Notes: generated by a model from the letters alone, not told the origin. A stretch of DNA of 64,000 nt from Rhabditoides inermis (GCA_963966185.1 CAWZYM010000078.1:62501-126500), one strand, 5' to 3'. Positions 52,306 to 64,000 are shown, numbered from the stretch's first letter. Translations and numbers: made by a program.

Positions 52306-52318
52306 TTCTAGAAAATTC
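52306..52318. promoter_or_regulatory. Perfect heat-shock element (three inverted nGAAn units)
   Basis: TTCTAGAAAATTC matches TTCnnGAAnnTTC exactly, the binding site of a heat-shock factor trimer. It lies 365 bases upstream of the Hsp110 start and 408 upstream of the Rpn3 start and works in either direction, so heat induction of either or both genes is a fair inference. Confidence 0.6.
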
Positions 52319-52725
52319 CCGCTCTATTTCACTCTCTACGTATGTCTACATCCACACGCAGAGCACCGCCTACTAGCTTCCAGCATTTTCCGTGGATTCA
52401 TAGCAACGTATCATGCAAATTTGAGAAACGTACACACCTAAGAGTAAAGGTAATTTCATCAGTTTGAAGTCAATGGAAAAACGAAAAAATTTTAACAATG
52501 AAATTTATTTTTGCTAGAACTTACAGCGTTTACTAAATGTGCACACTAACGGCAGTTTTATGTCATCGCATTGAAATGGGCGGGGCTTGTTCAAAATCAT
52601 CTGTTCTATTTTGTAATTGTTTATTTTCATTTTTGTTGATATTTGTTATTGTCATACATTTCCATGCGATTTTATAGCCTTTGTGTCACCGTTTATCTTC
52701 TTAACTGTGTTTTCCAGCCAGTGAA

Positions 52726-54881
52726 ATGGCTCCGATGGCGAATGCCGCTGCCGAGAAGATGGAGGTGGACGAGCCTGTCGCCTCCAAGAAAGAGGAGGTC
52801 AAGACTCCCCCTAAGGATATTCAGCTCATTGCCTATGAAAGTGCGTTATTATGTTTAATTTTTCTTGACAAGCGTTTATCTGTAATCACATTTGCTTATC
52901 GGGAGTTCGGACTGAGATCGAAAGAGATATCAAAACATGTGGATATGTAATGTCATCATCTCGTTTTGTTGTTTTCAGATGTGAAGGAGCAATGCGCGCA
53001 GCTGGACAAGGGCGAGGCGCACTCGCTGCCGCGCGTCCTGCAGGTTCTCCACAAGACTCGCAAGACCCTCAACCACAACGTATGTTAAACGATTTTCTAT
53101 TAAAAAATAATCTGAATGTGAATGTAGATTCTGCACCGTTTGGTGGCGACTCTACCGTCGTCGCTGCACAAGGAGCAGCTCCTCTCGCAGCTCATGCCCG
53201 CAACCGACCCCCTTCCCGTCATCCCTACTGTTGCTCCTGCCGTCGCCCCTATGGAGGTCGACAGCAAGACCCCTGCCAAGTAAGCAAATCATTCATTTTG
53301 TTCTGCCTACACATATGCATAATGTGCTTTAGGTCCCCGCGCCCGGTTCGTCGCGTGACGGGAGTGTCTGTGGAGACGGAGCTGTATCTCCACCTCCTCT
53401 GTCTCATCAACATGATTGACAACAACTGCCTCAACGAGGCACTCATGGCCGCCGAGGCTCTCATCCGTCGCACCGACAAGGTACGCTGTTTAATCAATCA
53501 TCTTATATCGTTATCGAAATTTGTTGTACAAAACATTTGGTTTTCAGTTGGACAAGCGCTCGCTGGATATTATCACTGCCAAGGGAGTCTTCTATCTCGC
53601 TATTGTCTACGAGCGCCAGAACAGGCTCGACGAGCTTAGAAGGTAGGTTTTTATTTATATTATAACTTTTAATAATAATAAAATATTGTTTAGCTACCTG
53701 AACGCTCGTCTGCGTACCGCTACTCTGCGCAACCTTACTGAGTCGCAGGCAACCCTCATCTACACTCTCCTCCGCTGCTACTTTGTCGGCAAGCACTACC
53801 CCTCGGCCGCCAAGCTTGTCTCTAAGGTACGGTACTCGAAATTGATCCGCTTTGATATGGTTGGTTGTTTCAGGTGAAGTTCCCTGAGGGTGCGTCGAAC
53901 AACGACCTGGCCCGCTTCCTCTACTACCAGGCTCGCATCAAGGCTATGCAGCTCGACTACACTGCCGCCGCTGGATTCTTCATGCAGGTACACTAGTTGC
54001 TTATTACTTTGTTCTAAGTTGTATGCTATTTTAGGCGATGCGCAAGGCGCCGCAGGACTCTGCGATCGGTTTCAAGCAAAACGCTCAGAAGTGGGTGGTG
54101 GTGATAGGACTGCTGCAGGGAGAGATCCCCGAGAGAAATGTCTTCCGCCAGCCCATCTACAGGAAATGTCTCGTCCCCTACCTCGAGCTCACTCAGGGTG
54201 ACTTGCGTTTTTTTTCTTCCTTTTTTTGGAAATTTGTATTTATTGATGTTATTTAGCCGTACGTCTCGGAGATCTGGCCAAGTTCAACTCTGTCGTGTCG
54301 CAGTACGGTCAGACTGTGTTCGAGCAGGACGAGACGCTCACTCTGATTGTGCGCCTGCGTCAGAATGTGATCAAGACGGCGCTGCGTCAGATCAGCCTCG
54401 CATACTCGCGCATCTCGATCAAGGACATTGCGAAGAAGCTGCTGCTCAACTCTGAGATTGACACGGAGTACCTGGTGTCGAAGGCGATTGCCGACGGAGC
54501 CCTGGACGCGTCGATCACCTCGGACGGAGTGAACGGAGAGAGGTTCATGCACTCGCAGGAGACGGCTGACGTCTACCGCACCACCGAGCCCCAGACACAC
54601 TTCGACTCGCGCATCCGGTGAGTTACGCGGAAGAAGGTGCGGGGTTGATGGAATTGTCGAATGTGTTTCAGTTACTGTCTGGAGCTGCACAACCAGGCAG
54701 TGAAGGCACTCCGCTTCCCGCCCAAGGGAAGCTGCGCCGTCGAGTCTATCGAGGAGCAGAGGGAGAGGGAGCAGCAGGTGAGAGCTGAGAGAGAGAGATA
54801 TGGGTACTGACTTGACTTGTCCTACTTCAGGAGCTGGAGTATGCCAAGGAGCTGGCCGAGGAAGACGATGATGACTTCTAA
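52726..54881 (+). CDS. rpn-3: 26S proteasome regulatory subunit Rpn3 / PSMD3
   Basis: Eleven exons, about 500 residues, complete. Rpn3 is a scaffold subunit of the proteasome lid. The start (ATG 52726) gives an acidic/basic N-terminus ([19 protein letters not shown]) and lies ten bases after TTTTCCAG, a likely trans-splice acceptor. Conserved blocks: [103 protein letters not shown], and the PCI domain ([44 protein letters not shown]). The C-terminus is acidic (AEEDDDDF), as in the family. Introns are short. No lesions seen. Confidence 0.95.
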
Positions 54882-55189
54882 GCGACTCGCCATTATTGAT
54901 TTCCCTCATAATTTATACCAGTGTATGGTTTCTCTCGTCTGTAGCGCGTGCTGTGATCCGCGCGGTTTCATCTCTTTCAAATTACGGTGACACTCGTAGA
55001 AACGTACTTGTAAACATTCGTCTGGCTCGTTCCGTGTATGTATAGCGTTTAAATATTGAACGTGCATAAATTATTCCGGTTTCACATTGTGGTTGGTTTT
55101 GTTGATTAAAAGTTAGATGCAGTTGAAATTTCTGCTGAAGATATTTGACCAGGGGAAACAAAGAGAAGGTTTTAAATTGGAGGTTGTAG

Positions 55190-55919
55190 ATGCTGCGTGC
55201 TATTCGGCATGTGGTGGAGCACCTCTCGAGGGGAGGCATTCCGCCTCTCGCACCCGCCCTCGCCGCCGCTCCCGCTGCTCTCCAGTCAGCAGTGAGTGCT
55301 CCCCCTCTCCTGCTCCTCGTACACTCACTGCTCTTCTTGCAGGCTGCTCCCGGATCGGGCTACTCGATGGAGCAGATGCAGGAGGACATGCGTATACTGC
55401 TCGGAGTGCCCAAGTACAGGACCAGCAAGCGTGAGTCGAGAGAAGGTCGGTCATTGTAGACGTGTCGTCTTGCAGCGAAGAAGCAGACTCGCAAGTTTGC
55501 GTACACTCGCCTTTTGTCTCCGGAGACGGATCTTTCGGAGTGCGGCCGATGCGGAACTCTCCACCAGAGGGGAACCATCTGCCCCGGATGCTATGAGAAG
55601 GTACGTGTATTGTTCTTATGCATTCTCTAGTTTCTTATATTTGTTTTTTTTTAAATATTTTTTTTATTAATTATAGGTTCGCGAGCTGACGAACGCTATC
55701 AAGGAGAAGATGATGGCGTACAACCCCTACAAGGGACAGCTGCCCAACAAGGAGGTCAGTGGTTTTTGTAAACCGTAATTTGTATTGTATTAAAGTATTT
55801 TAATAGTAATATTTCAGGTAGTTGTGAAGTTCAGCGATGAGTTGGAGGAGGGAGTGATTGGCGACAAGCGAGTAGTGGAGATGGACAGGCCCCGCCCCTC
55901 GTGGTTCAAGAAGCTGTGA
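55190..55919 (+). CDS. mrpl-32: Mitochondrial large-subunit ribosomal protein bL32m
   Basis: Five exons (55190-55291, 55343-55430, then about 55476-55601, 55678-55755, 55819-55919), about 165 residues. A helical Arg-containing presequence (MLRAIRHVVEHLSRGG) is followed by an Ala/Pro-rich stretch, then GVPKYRTSK, RKFAYTRLLSPETDL, and a zinc ribbon CGRCGTLHQRGTICPGC (two CxxC pairs), the hallmark of bL32m. It ends RPSWFKKL. bL32m is cleaved by the m-AAA protease before assembly in yeast, and the long presequence fits this. It follows Rpn3 by about 310 bases on the same strand. Confidence 0.9.
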
Positions 55920-56392
55920 GGAGAGAGGGGGAAGACAGAGGAGACTGCTCAGAGATGACATAGTAGATGTTTAGGCCAATGTAAGCGTAGATAGTGTTGT
56001 TATTGTTGTGCGTTGTTTCCAGAGAGATATGATTGTTGTTCATATGGCGTATTGATGAAGTGATTTTAAGCGAGGTGTTTGGTGTTTCTATTTTGGGAGT
56101 GGGGTGTGTTTTGGGTGAGTCCATGGATACGCGAGGAGCTAGGATGCTTGACTCCCGCTGGGAAGCAAGCTCATACAGGGCTTGTGTTCTGCCTCTCTCC
56201 GATCGGCGCGCTCTCTCACTCCTCTCTCACTAGCCCCGCCCCTCACTGCGACCTGTCAGGAATGAGAGAGGAGTGTTGTCCCTTCTCTTCTCATTCCCGC
56301 TCACTCTATTTCTCTTCCCGCCTATACGTTTTCCGCCAAGCGTTATTTTCACGTTACGTTTCCTGGTGTGTATTGTGTGTTTTGTGTTGTAG

Positions 56393-57128
56393 ATGTCGAC
56401 TCGGAGTCGAGATGAGATGGAATACTGCGAGAAGTCAGAATGTCACTCGTGGATCGGTCTCTTCCGGGCGGTGAGTTTTTGGAATGCGACTGTGACTTTG
56501 ATGTGTTGTTATTAGCCGTGTGTGACTGTGTGTGTTTCTCTTTCGTCGGTGTCCCCTTTCTCCGCCGGTTGATTGTGTTTCTTCTCTCACCCATTGAGCT
56601 CTCGGTTATTGTTGTTGGCTTCTTTCTCGCCTCACATTCGGGGAAAAAAACGATGAATGTGTTGTTTCCGTGGGTGTATAATCCCCCGACTTTATAGTGG
56701 GAGTAGTACTCGTTTGTGTGTCAGCGGAGATAAGTGCAATCAGAGATTTGATTTCACAGATTGCAGTTCACATAGTTTGCTTGCTCGAAATTGCCCTCAG
56801 GGGTCAAACATTCGAAGGCGCGCTCGCGTGCGTGCGGGCGGGCCATCATTATCCAAACCGCAATCTCTGAAGGGGAGGATTAGTTGGGATCACGCTGGGA
56901 GAATGCATCCGCTGGGAGACATGTTTCAATCGCCAAAGGATGCACGAATTATGATACTTGGCGAATGATAGGGGCATTAAAGGCAGCTGCGAACGCGCGA
57001 GTCACTCATTATTATGGGGTCGATTATGAGAGAATCGATAGATCGCCGCGTGAGATCTGAGAGAAGTGAATGCAAATAACAAACGTAAGGTGGGATCCGT
57101 GTCCTTGAGTGGATGTGTCATATCACCC

Positions 57129-57185
<57 letters not shown>

Positions 57186-57414
57186 GTCTCTCTCTGTCTC
57201 TCTCTGTCTCTCTCTCATCTCTAAATTTCATGTTATAGGACGTGAAATGGGTGAGTCATAAACTGAGATTGTATTGCGAAGTGAATGGATGTGGATAGAC
57301 TGGCGGTCATTCGTAGGGACCGGTAGTGAGATGGAGAGGGAATTGATCAGCAATCAATTCACACTTTCACACTCTGCAAGAACACCGTGAAGGAAAGGTC
57401 ACCGAAAAACAATG

Positions 57415-57456
<42 letters not shown>

Positions 57457-60111
57457 TTCCCTTTCTCTCTAATGTGTTCAAGTTGTGGGTGTTCGCTCGT
57501 AGACTAGAGAACCAATGCACCAATCACGTGTGTGTAACAACCTTGGATGGTCTGAGGGGAAGTGAAAATAAATATGGTGTATGATGAGTGTTTCAGTTCG
57601 ACACGGACCACGATGGACTCATTCCGGCAGGCGATCTGAAGAGGGCCATTCGAGACAGCACCTTTTCATTCGGATTGGACCATGGACAGGTGAGGCGTCG
57701 TGGGTGGTCCGGGTAACTTTGTGGGTAGTCCTCACCTTTTCCTCTTCAGATCGAGGAAATGATGGAGGGTATCGACCGCAACGGCGATTCGATGATCGAC
57801 TTTTCCGAGTTCTGTATTTTGGTGAGTGTGATACCAACACCTGTGTACAGTTCTCGTCTGGCCCCGTCGACAGATGCATTTTCGAAGTTCTGAACTCGTC
57901 TATATGAGCTGACTGAATGAAGTGCTCGATCCGGTTGGTGAAGAGATATGAGAGGGATTAGCGCACAGTGGCAGCATGACAGCCACCATTCATTCAAACA
58001 TGCGAGTGAAATCACGGTTCGCTAGTGCGTCTCCCAAGTGGGAAACGAGAGTGACTATGGTAGGAGGGGAGTGGGAGAAGGTAGGCGTCATTCTAGGTGC
58101 TTTATGATGTGTGATGATTTGCTTTCAGTTGGCTCGAGTGAAGAACCTCCGAATGCAGCGTGTGCTGTTCCGAGCTGCGACGCTGGTCGTCCCGAAAAGG
58201 AAGCGCCCCGCTCACTTTGACTACCTTCAGAAGTACAGGTACGAGAGAGTTGATACTAGGCATTTCCCGAATTCCTATCTTTATTCTCATATTCGTGAGT
58301 TTACATGGCGCTCATTTCGTTATCACTTCTTTTGACTCATCGCTCGTTGAATTGCAAAATTGTACTGGTTAGCAAGGAAGCGAGACACAAACCAGTGCAA
58401 GTATGCGCCGAAACGCAGTCGCTTCTTTTGAGTATCACTTGAATGATTATGATGATCCAAAGTCCTCCATCCCTCGCCCTCCTAGGCGGTTAGTATTGCA
58501 TCCGGTGTACGTTTCTATTCGTGTTTTGTTTCAGATGCTGTCCGCCGCCGGTTTTCATGCTGCTCGTCAGCATCGTTCAGGTGAGAAAAACAGCGAGATC
58601 TTGAGTTGATCATTTCATAATCCGTTTCCAGGCGGCCATCTATGCGTACTACGTGGTGAAGATGGACGACAGCGTGCGAGTGAACGGGCCGGTGCCGACG
58701 TCGTCGCCCCTCATCTTCGACCCCAACCACACCGAGCAGATCTGGAGATTCCTCACCTACATGTTCATCCATATCGGGTCAGTGTTGCAACTTCTTGATC
58801 TTTCGTTTGCGATACCTTCTGCATTCCGCTCTTTGCGCGCACTGCCATGTGGTGTAGTGGCTAGCGCGGTTGTCGCTTGCACCACTGGCCGCGGGTTCGA
58901 TCCCGCCCAGCGAGAGGTGATGAAAATGTTCTTTCCCCGACATATTGTCTTGTGGTTTAGACGCTCCTGATGAATAGAGAGCTGATCTGGCTTTTTTTGT
59001 TAAACTTGTACGTTATTGTTACGTTTCAGCATCTACCACCTGGTATTCAACCTGGTGACGCAAGTGATTCTGGGTATCCCGCTGGAGCTGGTGCATCAGT
59101 GGAGAGTCGTGCTCGTCTATCTGGGAGGAGTGATCTGCGGTGAGTGAGGAGACAGCAGATAAAGTGAAAAGTGTGATGAAGTGATGAGGCGATTAAAACG
59201 GCGATTGAAAGATATCTAAACTTAATACACACTCAGAAAGTGCCCTGTATCGATATCAATAGGCGGTTTTTTGAAACATGATTGTGTCTGGTGTGGTCCG
59301 TGCTTTCTGTGGCGGTGGCACAACCGAATGTGCACCATGTTCATTACATTTATTTATATTCGTTCACGATTTTCTTGTGATCTAGGTTCGCTTCTCGTGG
59401 CGGCGACTGACAAACACGTGTTTCTGGCTGGCGCGTCCGGCGGCGTCTACGCCCTCCTCGCAGCCCACCTAGCAGAGCTCATCATGAACTGGTGAGTGAC
59501 GCAGGCCCCGCCCCACACGCCCCGCCCATGCAGGTCGGAGATGGAATGGAACTGGCTGCGCGCCTTCTTCCTCCTCGTTCTCATCGGGTCAGACGTGGGA
59601 GTCGCGGTGTACCAGAGATACTACGTGGATGTCACGGATAAGGTGAGGAAGGAGAGGGGGATAGAGAGAGGGCGGAGAGAGAGAGGAGAGAGCGAGGGAG
59701 GAGAGAGAGGAGAGAGAGAGGAGAGAGAGATAAGAGAGAGAGATAAGAGAGAGAGAGAGAGGAGAGAGAGAGGTCCTTCCAGATCTCGTACGTCTCTCAC
59801 ATCGGCGGCTTCGTGGCTGGCGTTCTTCTGGGCGTGCTTCTCCTCCGCAACTTCCGCCGCCGTTCCTGGGAGAACGTGCTATGGTATGGATACTCTGGGA
59901 TATTATTAATCCGATCAAATCATAGTCTGTCTTGTTTTCGGCTGATAATTGGAATGGCAGCAGCAGTGCTATTTTCGATGAGTTGAAATGAATGGGTAGA
60001 CCGGAAGTACACGTGACCGGAGTTTCCATTTCCAGGTGGATATCTCTGTTCTTGCTCGTCGCTTTCGTCGCCGTTTGTACCGTGCTGATCGGAGCGCCGC
60101 GATTCTACTGA
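56393..60111 (+). CDS. Rhomboid intramembrane serine protease with N-terminal EF-hands
   Basis: Eleven exons, about 350 residues, complete. Exon 1 (ATG 56393, directly after TTGTAG) is followed by two EF-hands: one canonical DTDHDGLI loop (57600) and one DRNGDSMIDFSEF (about 57770-57810). Then first membrane helix (VFMLLVSIV), the loop ending WRFLTYMFIHIG, YHLVFNLVTQVILGIPLE with HQWRVVLVYLGGV, catalytic serine in GASGGVYALLAAHLAEL (59430-59480), and catalytic histidine in SHIGGFVAGVLLG (59795-59835). Both dyad residues are present. EF-hand plus rhomboid matches the RHBDL1-3 / Drosophila Rhomboid-4 / C. elegans ROM-1 type. Intron 1 (1.1 kb) has (CT)n runs; a later intron holds a tRNA-like sequence. 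AATAAA at about 60401. Confidence 0.95.
57131..57214 (+). repeat. (CT)n microsatellite in rhomboid intron 1
   Basis: A run of CT followed by a variant unit TCTCTCTG. Similar short (GA)n or (CT)n runs are in many introns here: 41481-41534, 42547-42610, 44065-44102, 57418-57452, 60118-60180, 63634-63750. Confidence 0.9.
58846..58915 (+). repeat. tRNA-derived sequence in rhomboid intron
   Basis: A-box-like TGGTGTAGTGGCTAGCGCGG and a strong B box CGGGTTCGATCCC. The presumed anticodon loop CTTGCAC would be Ala (TGC). Stems do not close fully, and it sits inside an intron between the IHIG and YHLVFN exons. Probably a SINE head or pseudogene. Confidence 0.45.
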
Positions 60112-60135
60112 TAACAGTCTCTCTCTCTCTCTCTT

Positions 60136-60181
<46 letters not shown>

Positions 60182-60750
60182 AATTCTCATTATTCCTCAT
60201 TATTCACTAGTATTGTTCACCACGTTCCCAATTTGTCTTCAATGTTTTTTCTCTCCATGACTTACTCGCTATGTACTCTGAACCAAACTCCACGTGCAAA
60301 ATTATTATTTTGATTTATTGATGTATATTGTCGTAATTGCTGTTTGTTCACGGGTTCCGGTCTACTCTACTACTTATTGTCCCAATTTTCTGTGCTGCTG
60401 GAATAAACCTTATGAACAGAACTTGGAGGTAACCCTATTAGATGGAGGTGTTGTGGAATATCGAGGCTAATGCACAGGGCGGGAATACTTGTGGAATAAC
60501 GAGGCTAATGCACAGGGCCGACGGTACTCGCCCCAGGCCCAGTCACTCGCTCTCCTTCCTTGGATTGCGAGTGGTTCATGTTTGTTTATTGTTTACAGTT
60601 GCTCGTGTTTTTTTGTAAGATGTTAGACAGGTAGATTTTATCAAAAGATATATCGTTTTCAAGAGATCAGTCCTGGTCAAATCTAAGAAAACGAGCAGAT
60701 TGCAGCTTGCAGGTGCAAAGCTGTGATGATATGTCATATTCAGAGTGTAG

Positions 60751-61603
60751 ATGTGGCTGCGTGTGCTGTCTCTCTTGCTTCTCTCACTCGCAGTCAGCCA
60801 GGCGACTATGATGGAGTGCGGACTGAATGGAATAGAGAACATGCTGATCGAGATCGCAGTCAAGTACGACTGCATCGACCGCCTCAGTACGGACCTCCCC
60901 CTCTCTCTCCTTCTCCCTTCTCTCTCCCCATCTCTCTCCCCCTCTCTCTCCTTCTCCCTCTCCCTTCTCTCTGCCCATCTCTTCCCTCTCTTTCACTCAC
61001 GACTTTGCAGAGCGCTACACGAAATGCTGCGGCAAGCACGGCTGGTGCTACGGAAACAAACTGGGGTCAGTTTTTATTGTTTTCTGATCGTAAAATTAAT
61101 ATATACTCATTTTCAGGCAGCGCAAGTGCGACAACCAGTTCTGCAAGTGCGCGAGGAAAGCCGGCGCGGGAAAGGGAGGGCAGCGATGTCTCGTAAGTCG
61201 TAAGGGCGATTTGTATTTACATTCAGATATCAAATACCCACTCGCAAACACCGACGTGTTGCAGCAACACTCGGACGAGTTCTGCAGCTACATCCGGATG
61301 AACGGGCACAACTACTACCCGACGGGGCCGCGATTCCCGAAGAAGATCGCCAGAGAGAGGGCGGAGGCTAAGGCGGCGGCCAACGCGGCCAAGGCAGAGA
61401 CCGCCAAGACATCCGGAGAAAAACCGGCCGGAGGGGAAGCGGAAGCTGGAGCCAGTGGTGGTGGAGCAGGAGCAGAAGCAGCTGCAGGAGCAGGCGGAGC
61501 AGGAGCAGCAGGATCAGCAGGAGGAAAGGGCAAGGGCAAAGGAAAGGGCACCGGATCAAAGAAGAAGACAAAGAGCGGACAGATTGATATTGTACATGTT
61601 TGA
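60751..61603 (+). CDS. Secreted phospholipase-A2-like protein with lysine-rich tail
   Basis: Four exons, about 200 residues. Signal peptide MWLRVLSLLLLSLAVSQA (ATG 60751, directly after GTGTAG). Cys-rich core: VKYDCIDRL, KRYTKCCGKHGWCYGNKLG, QRKCDNQFCKCARK, then RCLQHSDEFCSYI. The CC..H..CY arrangement is that of the phospholipase A2 core helix, with the catalytic His, but the following Asp that normally binds calcium is Gly (CCGKHGWCY), and no calcium loop (YGCYCG) is visible. A lipase function is therefore doubtful. The C-terminal 90 residues are low complexity: Ala/Glu/Lys, Gly/Ala, then a (GK)n stretch and SKKKTKSGQIDIVHV. Nematodes have several such proteins. An AATAAA overlaps the 3-prime end (61607), and the next gene starts only 140 bases on. 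Confidence 0.8.
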
Positions 61604-61743
61604 TATAATAAACAAATAAACGCATTATCTCGTTTCCCGTCGTATCCGCGCTCCAATATGCCGCATTCGAAAGCGCGCGCGCGCCGTCGCCATAGCTACA
61701 GTGGAGAGTGGACAGCCGTGAACAGACAGAGGTCACTGTTCGA

Positions 61744-63633
61744 ATGGACGCGTGGTCGTGTATCTCGTCTGCGCACTTCCACCTCCGAGCCGGCCTGCCC
61801 GGCTCGGCGATCCAGGCCTGCGACGCGCGACTCACACACCAGCCCGATGAACAGGTCGCACTACTCAAGACACTCGCCGCCATCATGCTCGGTGAGGATA
61901 TTGACTGAATGCCGACCTACTTTTTCCTTTATAATTATCATTGTTTGAAATTTCCATTAAACTACATGGTTCAGACAGAACCATATTGTTGTGTGTTTTC
62001 AGAGCGCACGGCCGAGGCGATGCGTTCTCTGGAGCAGATGCGAGTCTCCGGGAAGCTCAAGCTGGGCGCACTCACCGCCCTCCGACTAGCGCACACCAAG
62101 GCGGCGAATCCGGGTGTGTGATAGAAACATGCAAAAAGTGCGAACTCGGCGAGATCATGATAATACGAATGTGTCAGTGTGTGAAGCTGTGTTTTCTTAG
62201 ACAAGGAGTCGCTTCGTGAGATCGACGCCGAGATGGCGTCCCTACAGCGGAGCGCGGACGAGTGGGATCTGCTCGCAGCGGCCGAAGTGCTCTTCCTCTC
62301 CGGACAGGTGAACCATCATCAAACACTCGAGTTTTGAGAAGACCGCAACTGAAATCGAAGCCTGTTCTAGACGCAGAAGTGTCGAGCGGCGATCGAGCGC
62401 GCCCTGAACGCGAACGGAGACAACCCGCAGACCGTGGCCCTGTCCGGATGGATCGAACTCGAAGCGGACCGAGACCAGCGCAAGGGTGCGTACTGCCAAT
62501 CTGCACAGCGAATGTAAACGTGCGATTGTAGCACAACAAGCGTTCGAACGCGCCGCAGCCGCCGGTTTCCCCGACGGAGCTATCGGAAAGGTAGCAAAGA
62601 AGACAAGTCACTGTGTGATTGTGTGAAGAATTATCGTTATATATATACCAAACATTTCAGTGTCGAATCTTCGAGCTGCGCCAGGCTGGGGCAGAAATGC
62701 GAGCAGCTGCCAAGGAACTGCTGAATCAGGTAAGTAGAGAAGGAATTTGAAAAAAGAATAAGTCTTTTAGAATCCCTCGTTCCTGCCAGCTCAGTTGGAA
62801 TTCGCTCGGGCCTGTGTTTTGGCGAGAGACTGGGTGGGCGCATCACAGCAGCTACACAATGCACTGCTGGTGCAGGACAACAGTGTCCGGGTGAGTCTCT
62901 CCATCCCTCTCCTCTCTCTCTCTCTCCCACCTCCCCCCTCTCTCCCGTCCCCTCCCTCTCAATACCCTCTCAGGCTCTCGAGCTCCAAGCGGTGCAGGCG
63001 GTATGCATCAACGGGCAGGGAAGTGAGTGGTGGAAATCGTGGAAATCCGAACAATCCAAAAACTTTCTATTCTTTCTAGTCGAGTCTTCCCTCAGCGAGC
63101 TGGTGTCGGCTGTGAATGAGGTGGAGACGGGCAACCACCGACTGGCCGGCAGACTCGCCGGACTGTTCACTCGAGTCGCCGGAAAGAACCTGCATGTGCA
63201 GCAGACCGCTAAGTGAGAGCACTCACCAAGAACGCGTCAGCCAATAGACATTCAGGAAGCTCCTCGAACGCGCTCTATCCAGCTCGCGCAGCCCCGAGTA
63301 TCTCGTAGATACTATGAGGCTGTTTCTATCGGGAGACGATGCCAAAGAGGTATAAACACGTTTAGGGGAACTTATATGACATCATTTCAGGTAAAAGCAA
63401 AAGCGACGGAGCTGATGGAAATGGACCACAACAATCCCTATGGCTCACTTGGTAAGATGTGACGTCATACGAAACGACATCATCACTCTCACTTCAGGCA
63501 TGGTGATCGCGTATCTGATGAGTGGAAAGGCGGCGGACGCGGCTGCTCAGTCGACATTCATAGCAGAAAGCAACGCCGACCTGGTCAACACTCCACTCTT
63601 GCTGTTCCTGCAGGCAGTCACTGCGAGGTTCAA

Positions 63634-63673
<40 letters not shown>

Positions 63674-63674
63674 T

Positions 63675-63707
<33 letters not shown>

Positions 63708-63708
63708 T

Positions 63709-63754
<46 letters not shown>

Positions 63755-63975
63755 AAAGTGAAATGGACAGGACAACAACATGGAGAAGTTCTTCAATGGC
63801 ATGCGCGCCGCGATCGACGCGCATCACATCACACTGCAGGTGAGTGAAAAGAGGGAGGAGGAGGAGAACATCTCTATTCCAGAACATCCCGTTCGGCGTC
63901 GAGTTCATCTACGCTCTCGACCCGGACTTTCTCACACACATCGCCCTCCAACTCATGGAGTTTGCGCCTGCCACT
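61744..63975 (+). CDS. ift-139: Intraflagellar transport protein IFT139 / TTC21B (N-terminal part, runs off the window)
   Basis: Fourteen exons visible, about 450 residues, incomplete at the right edge (the last exon ends at a donor at 63976). IFT139 is a TPR-repeat subunit of the IFT-A complex for retrograde transport in cilia; nematodes need it in ciliated sensory neurons. Matching blocks: EAMRSLEQM, LAHTKAANPDKESLREIDAEM, SGWIELEADRDQRKAQQAFE, NPSFLPAQLEFARACVLARD, QLHNALLVQDNSVRALELQAV, KLLERALSSSRSPEYL, ESNADLVNTPLLLFLQAVTA, and IPFGVEFIYALDPDFL near the edge. Start chosen at ATG 61744 (MDAWSCIS); the in-frame codon further upstream is GTG. Introns are short, one filled with (GA)n (63634-63750). 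Confidence 0.9.
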
Positions 63976-64000
63976 GTGAGTGACGTCATGCATGATGACG

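Noticed and set aside
61708..61743. An upstream start for IFT139 (peptide beginning DSREQTE)
   Set aside because: The codon there is GTG, not ATG. The first in-frame ATG is at 61744.

Overview
The window is nuclear DNA of an animal, most likely a nematode. The evidence is inference from the sequence: genes are split by many short introns (about 42-60 bases, GT-AG, acceptors TTTCAG or TTTTCAG); several start codons lie within a few bases of an acceptor-like AG, as expected for spliced-leader trans-splicing; and the gene content (two-domain secreted C-type lectin, clustered casein-kinase-1-like kinases and receptor-like tyrosine phosphatases) resembles families expanded in nematodes. The species cannot be named from the sequence.

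Left two thirds (about 1-40 kb): a rearranged, gene-poor, repeat-rich locus. A roughly 9 kb block (1.15-10.15 kb) carrying two related genes, here called A1 and B1, is repeated almost unchanged at 20.7-29.0 kb (A2, B2). B2 faces an older, diverged, inverted pair (B-prime and A-prime, 34.4-31.05 kb, minus strand). Outside these lie a casein-kinase-1-like gene and a C2H2-like zinc-finger gene, on the minus strand at 13.8-11.7 kb and on the plus strand at 34.9-37.6 kb. The order is therefore A1 B1 / ZF-kinase (minus) / A2 B2 / B-prime A-prime (minus) / kinase-ZF (plus): a 26 kb imperfect palindrome centred near 30 kb, with one arm partly copied again. The A/B genes encode multi-pass membrane proteins with a C-terminal tyrosine-phosphatase-like domain. 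In the five copies that keep the P-loop the catalytic cysteine is absent. Most copies also carry frameshifts or deletions. Only the right-hand zinc-finger copy reads through completely. The locus also contains a 2.2 kb hexanucleotide array, kilobase polypurine tracts, 20-base minisatellites, at least six MITE-like elements from five families (one of them in the right part), a Penelope-like reverse transcriptase fragment and several tRNA-derived sequences.

Right third (41.3-64 kb): an ordinary, dense housekeeping region. In order: C-type lectin (+), ETF-ubiquinone oxidoreductase (-), Hsp110 (-), proteasome subunit Rpn3/PSMD3 (+), mitochondrial ribosomal protein bL32m (+), EF-hand rhomboid protease (+), a secreted phospholipase-A2-like protein (+), and the N-terminal half of IFT139/TTC21B (+), which runs off the right edge. 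Hsp110 and Rpn3 are divergent and share a 784-base region with a perfect three-unit heat-shock element, which suggests joint proteostasis control. The PLA2-like and IFT139 genes are only 140 bases apart on one strand and could be an operon. Exon structures were worked out by eye from reading frame, splice signals and family similarity; no alignment or database search was run.
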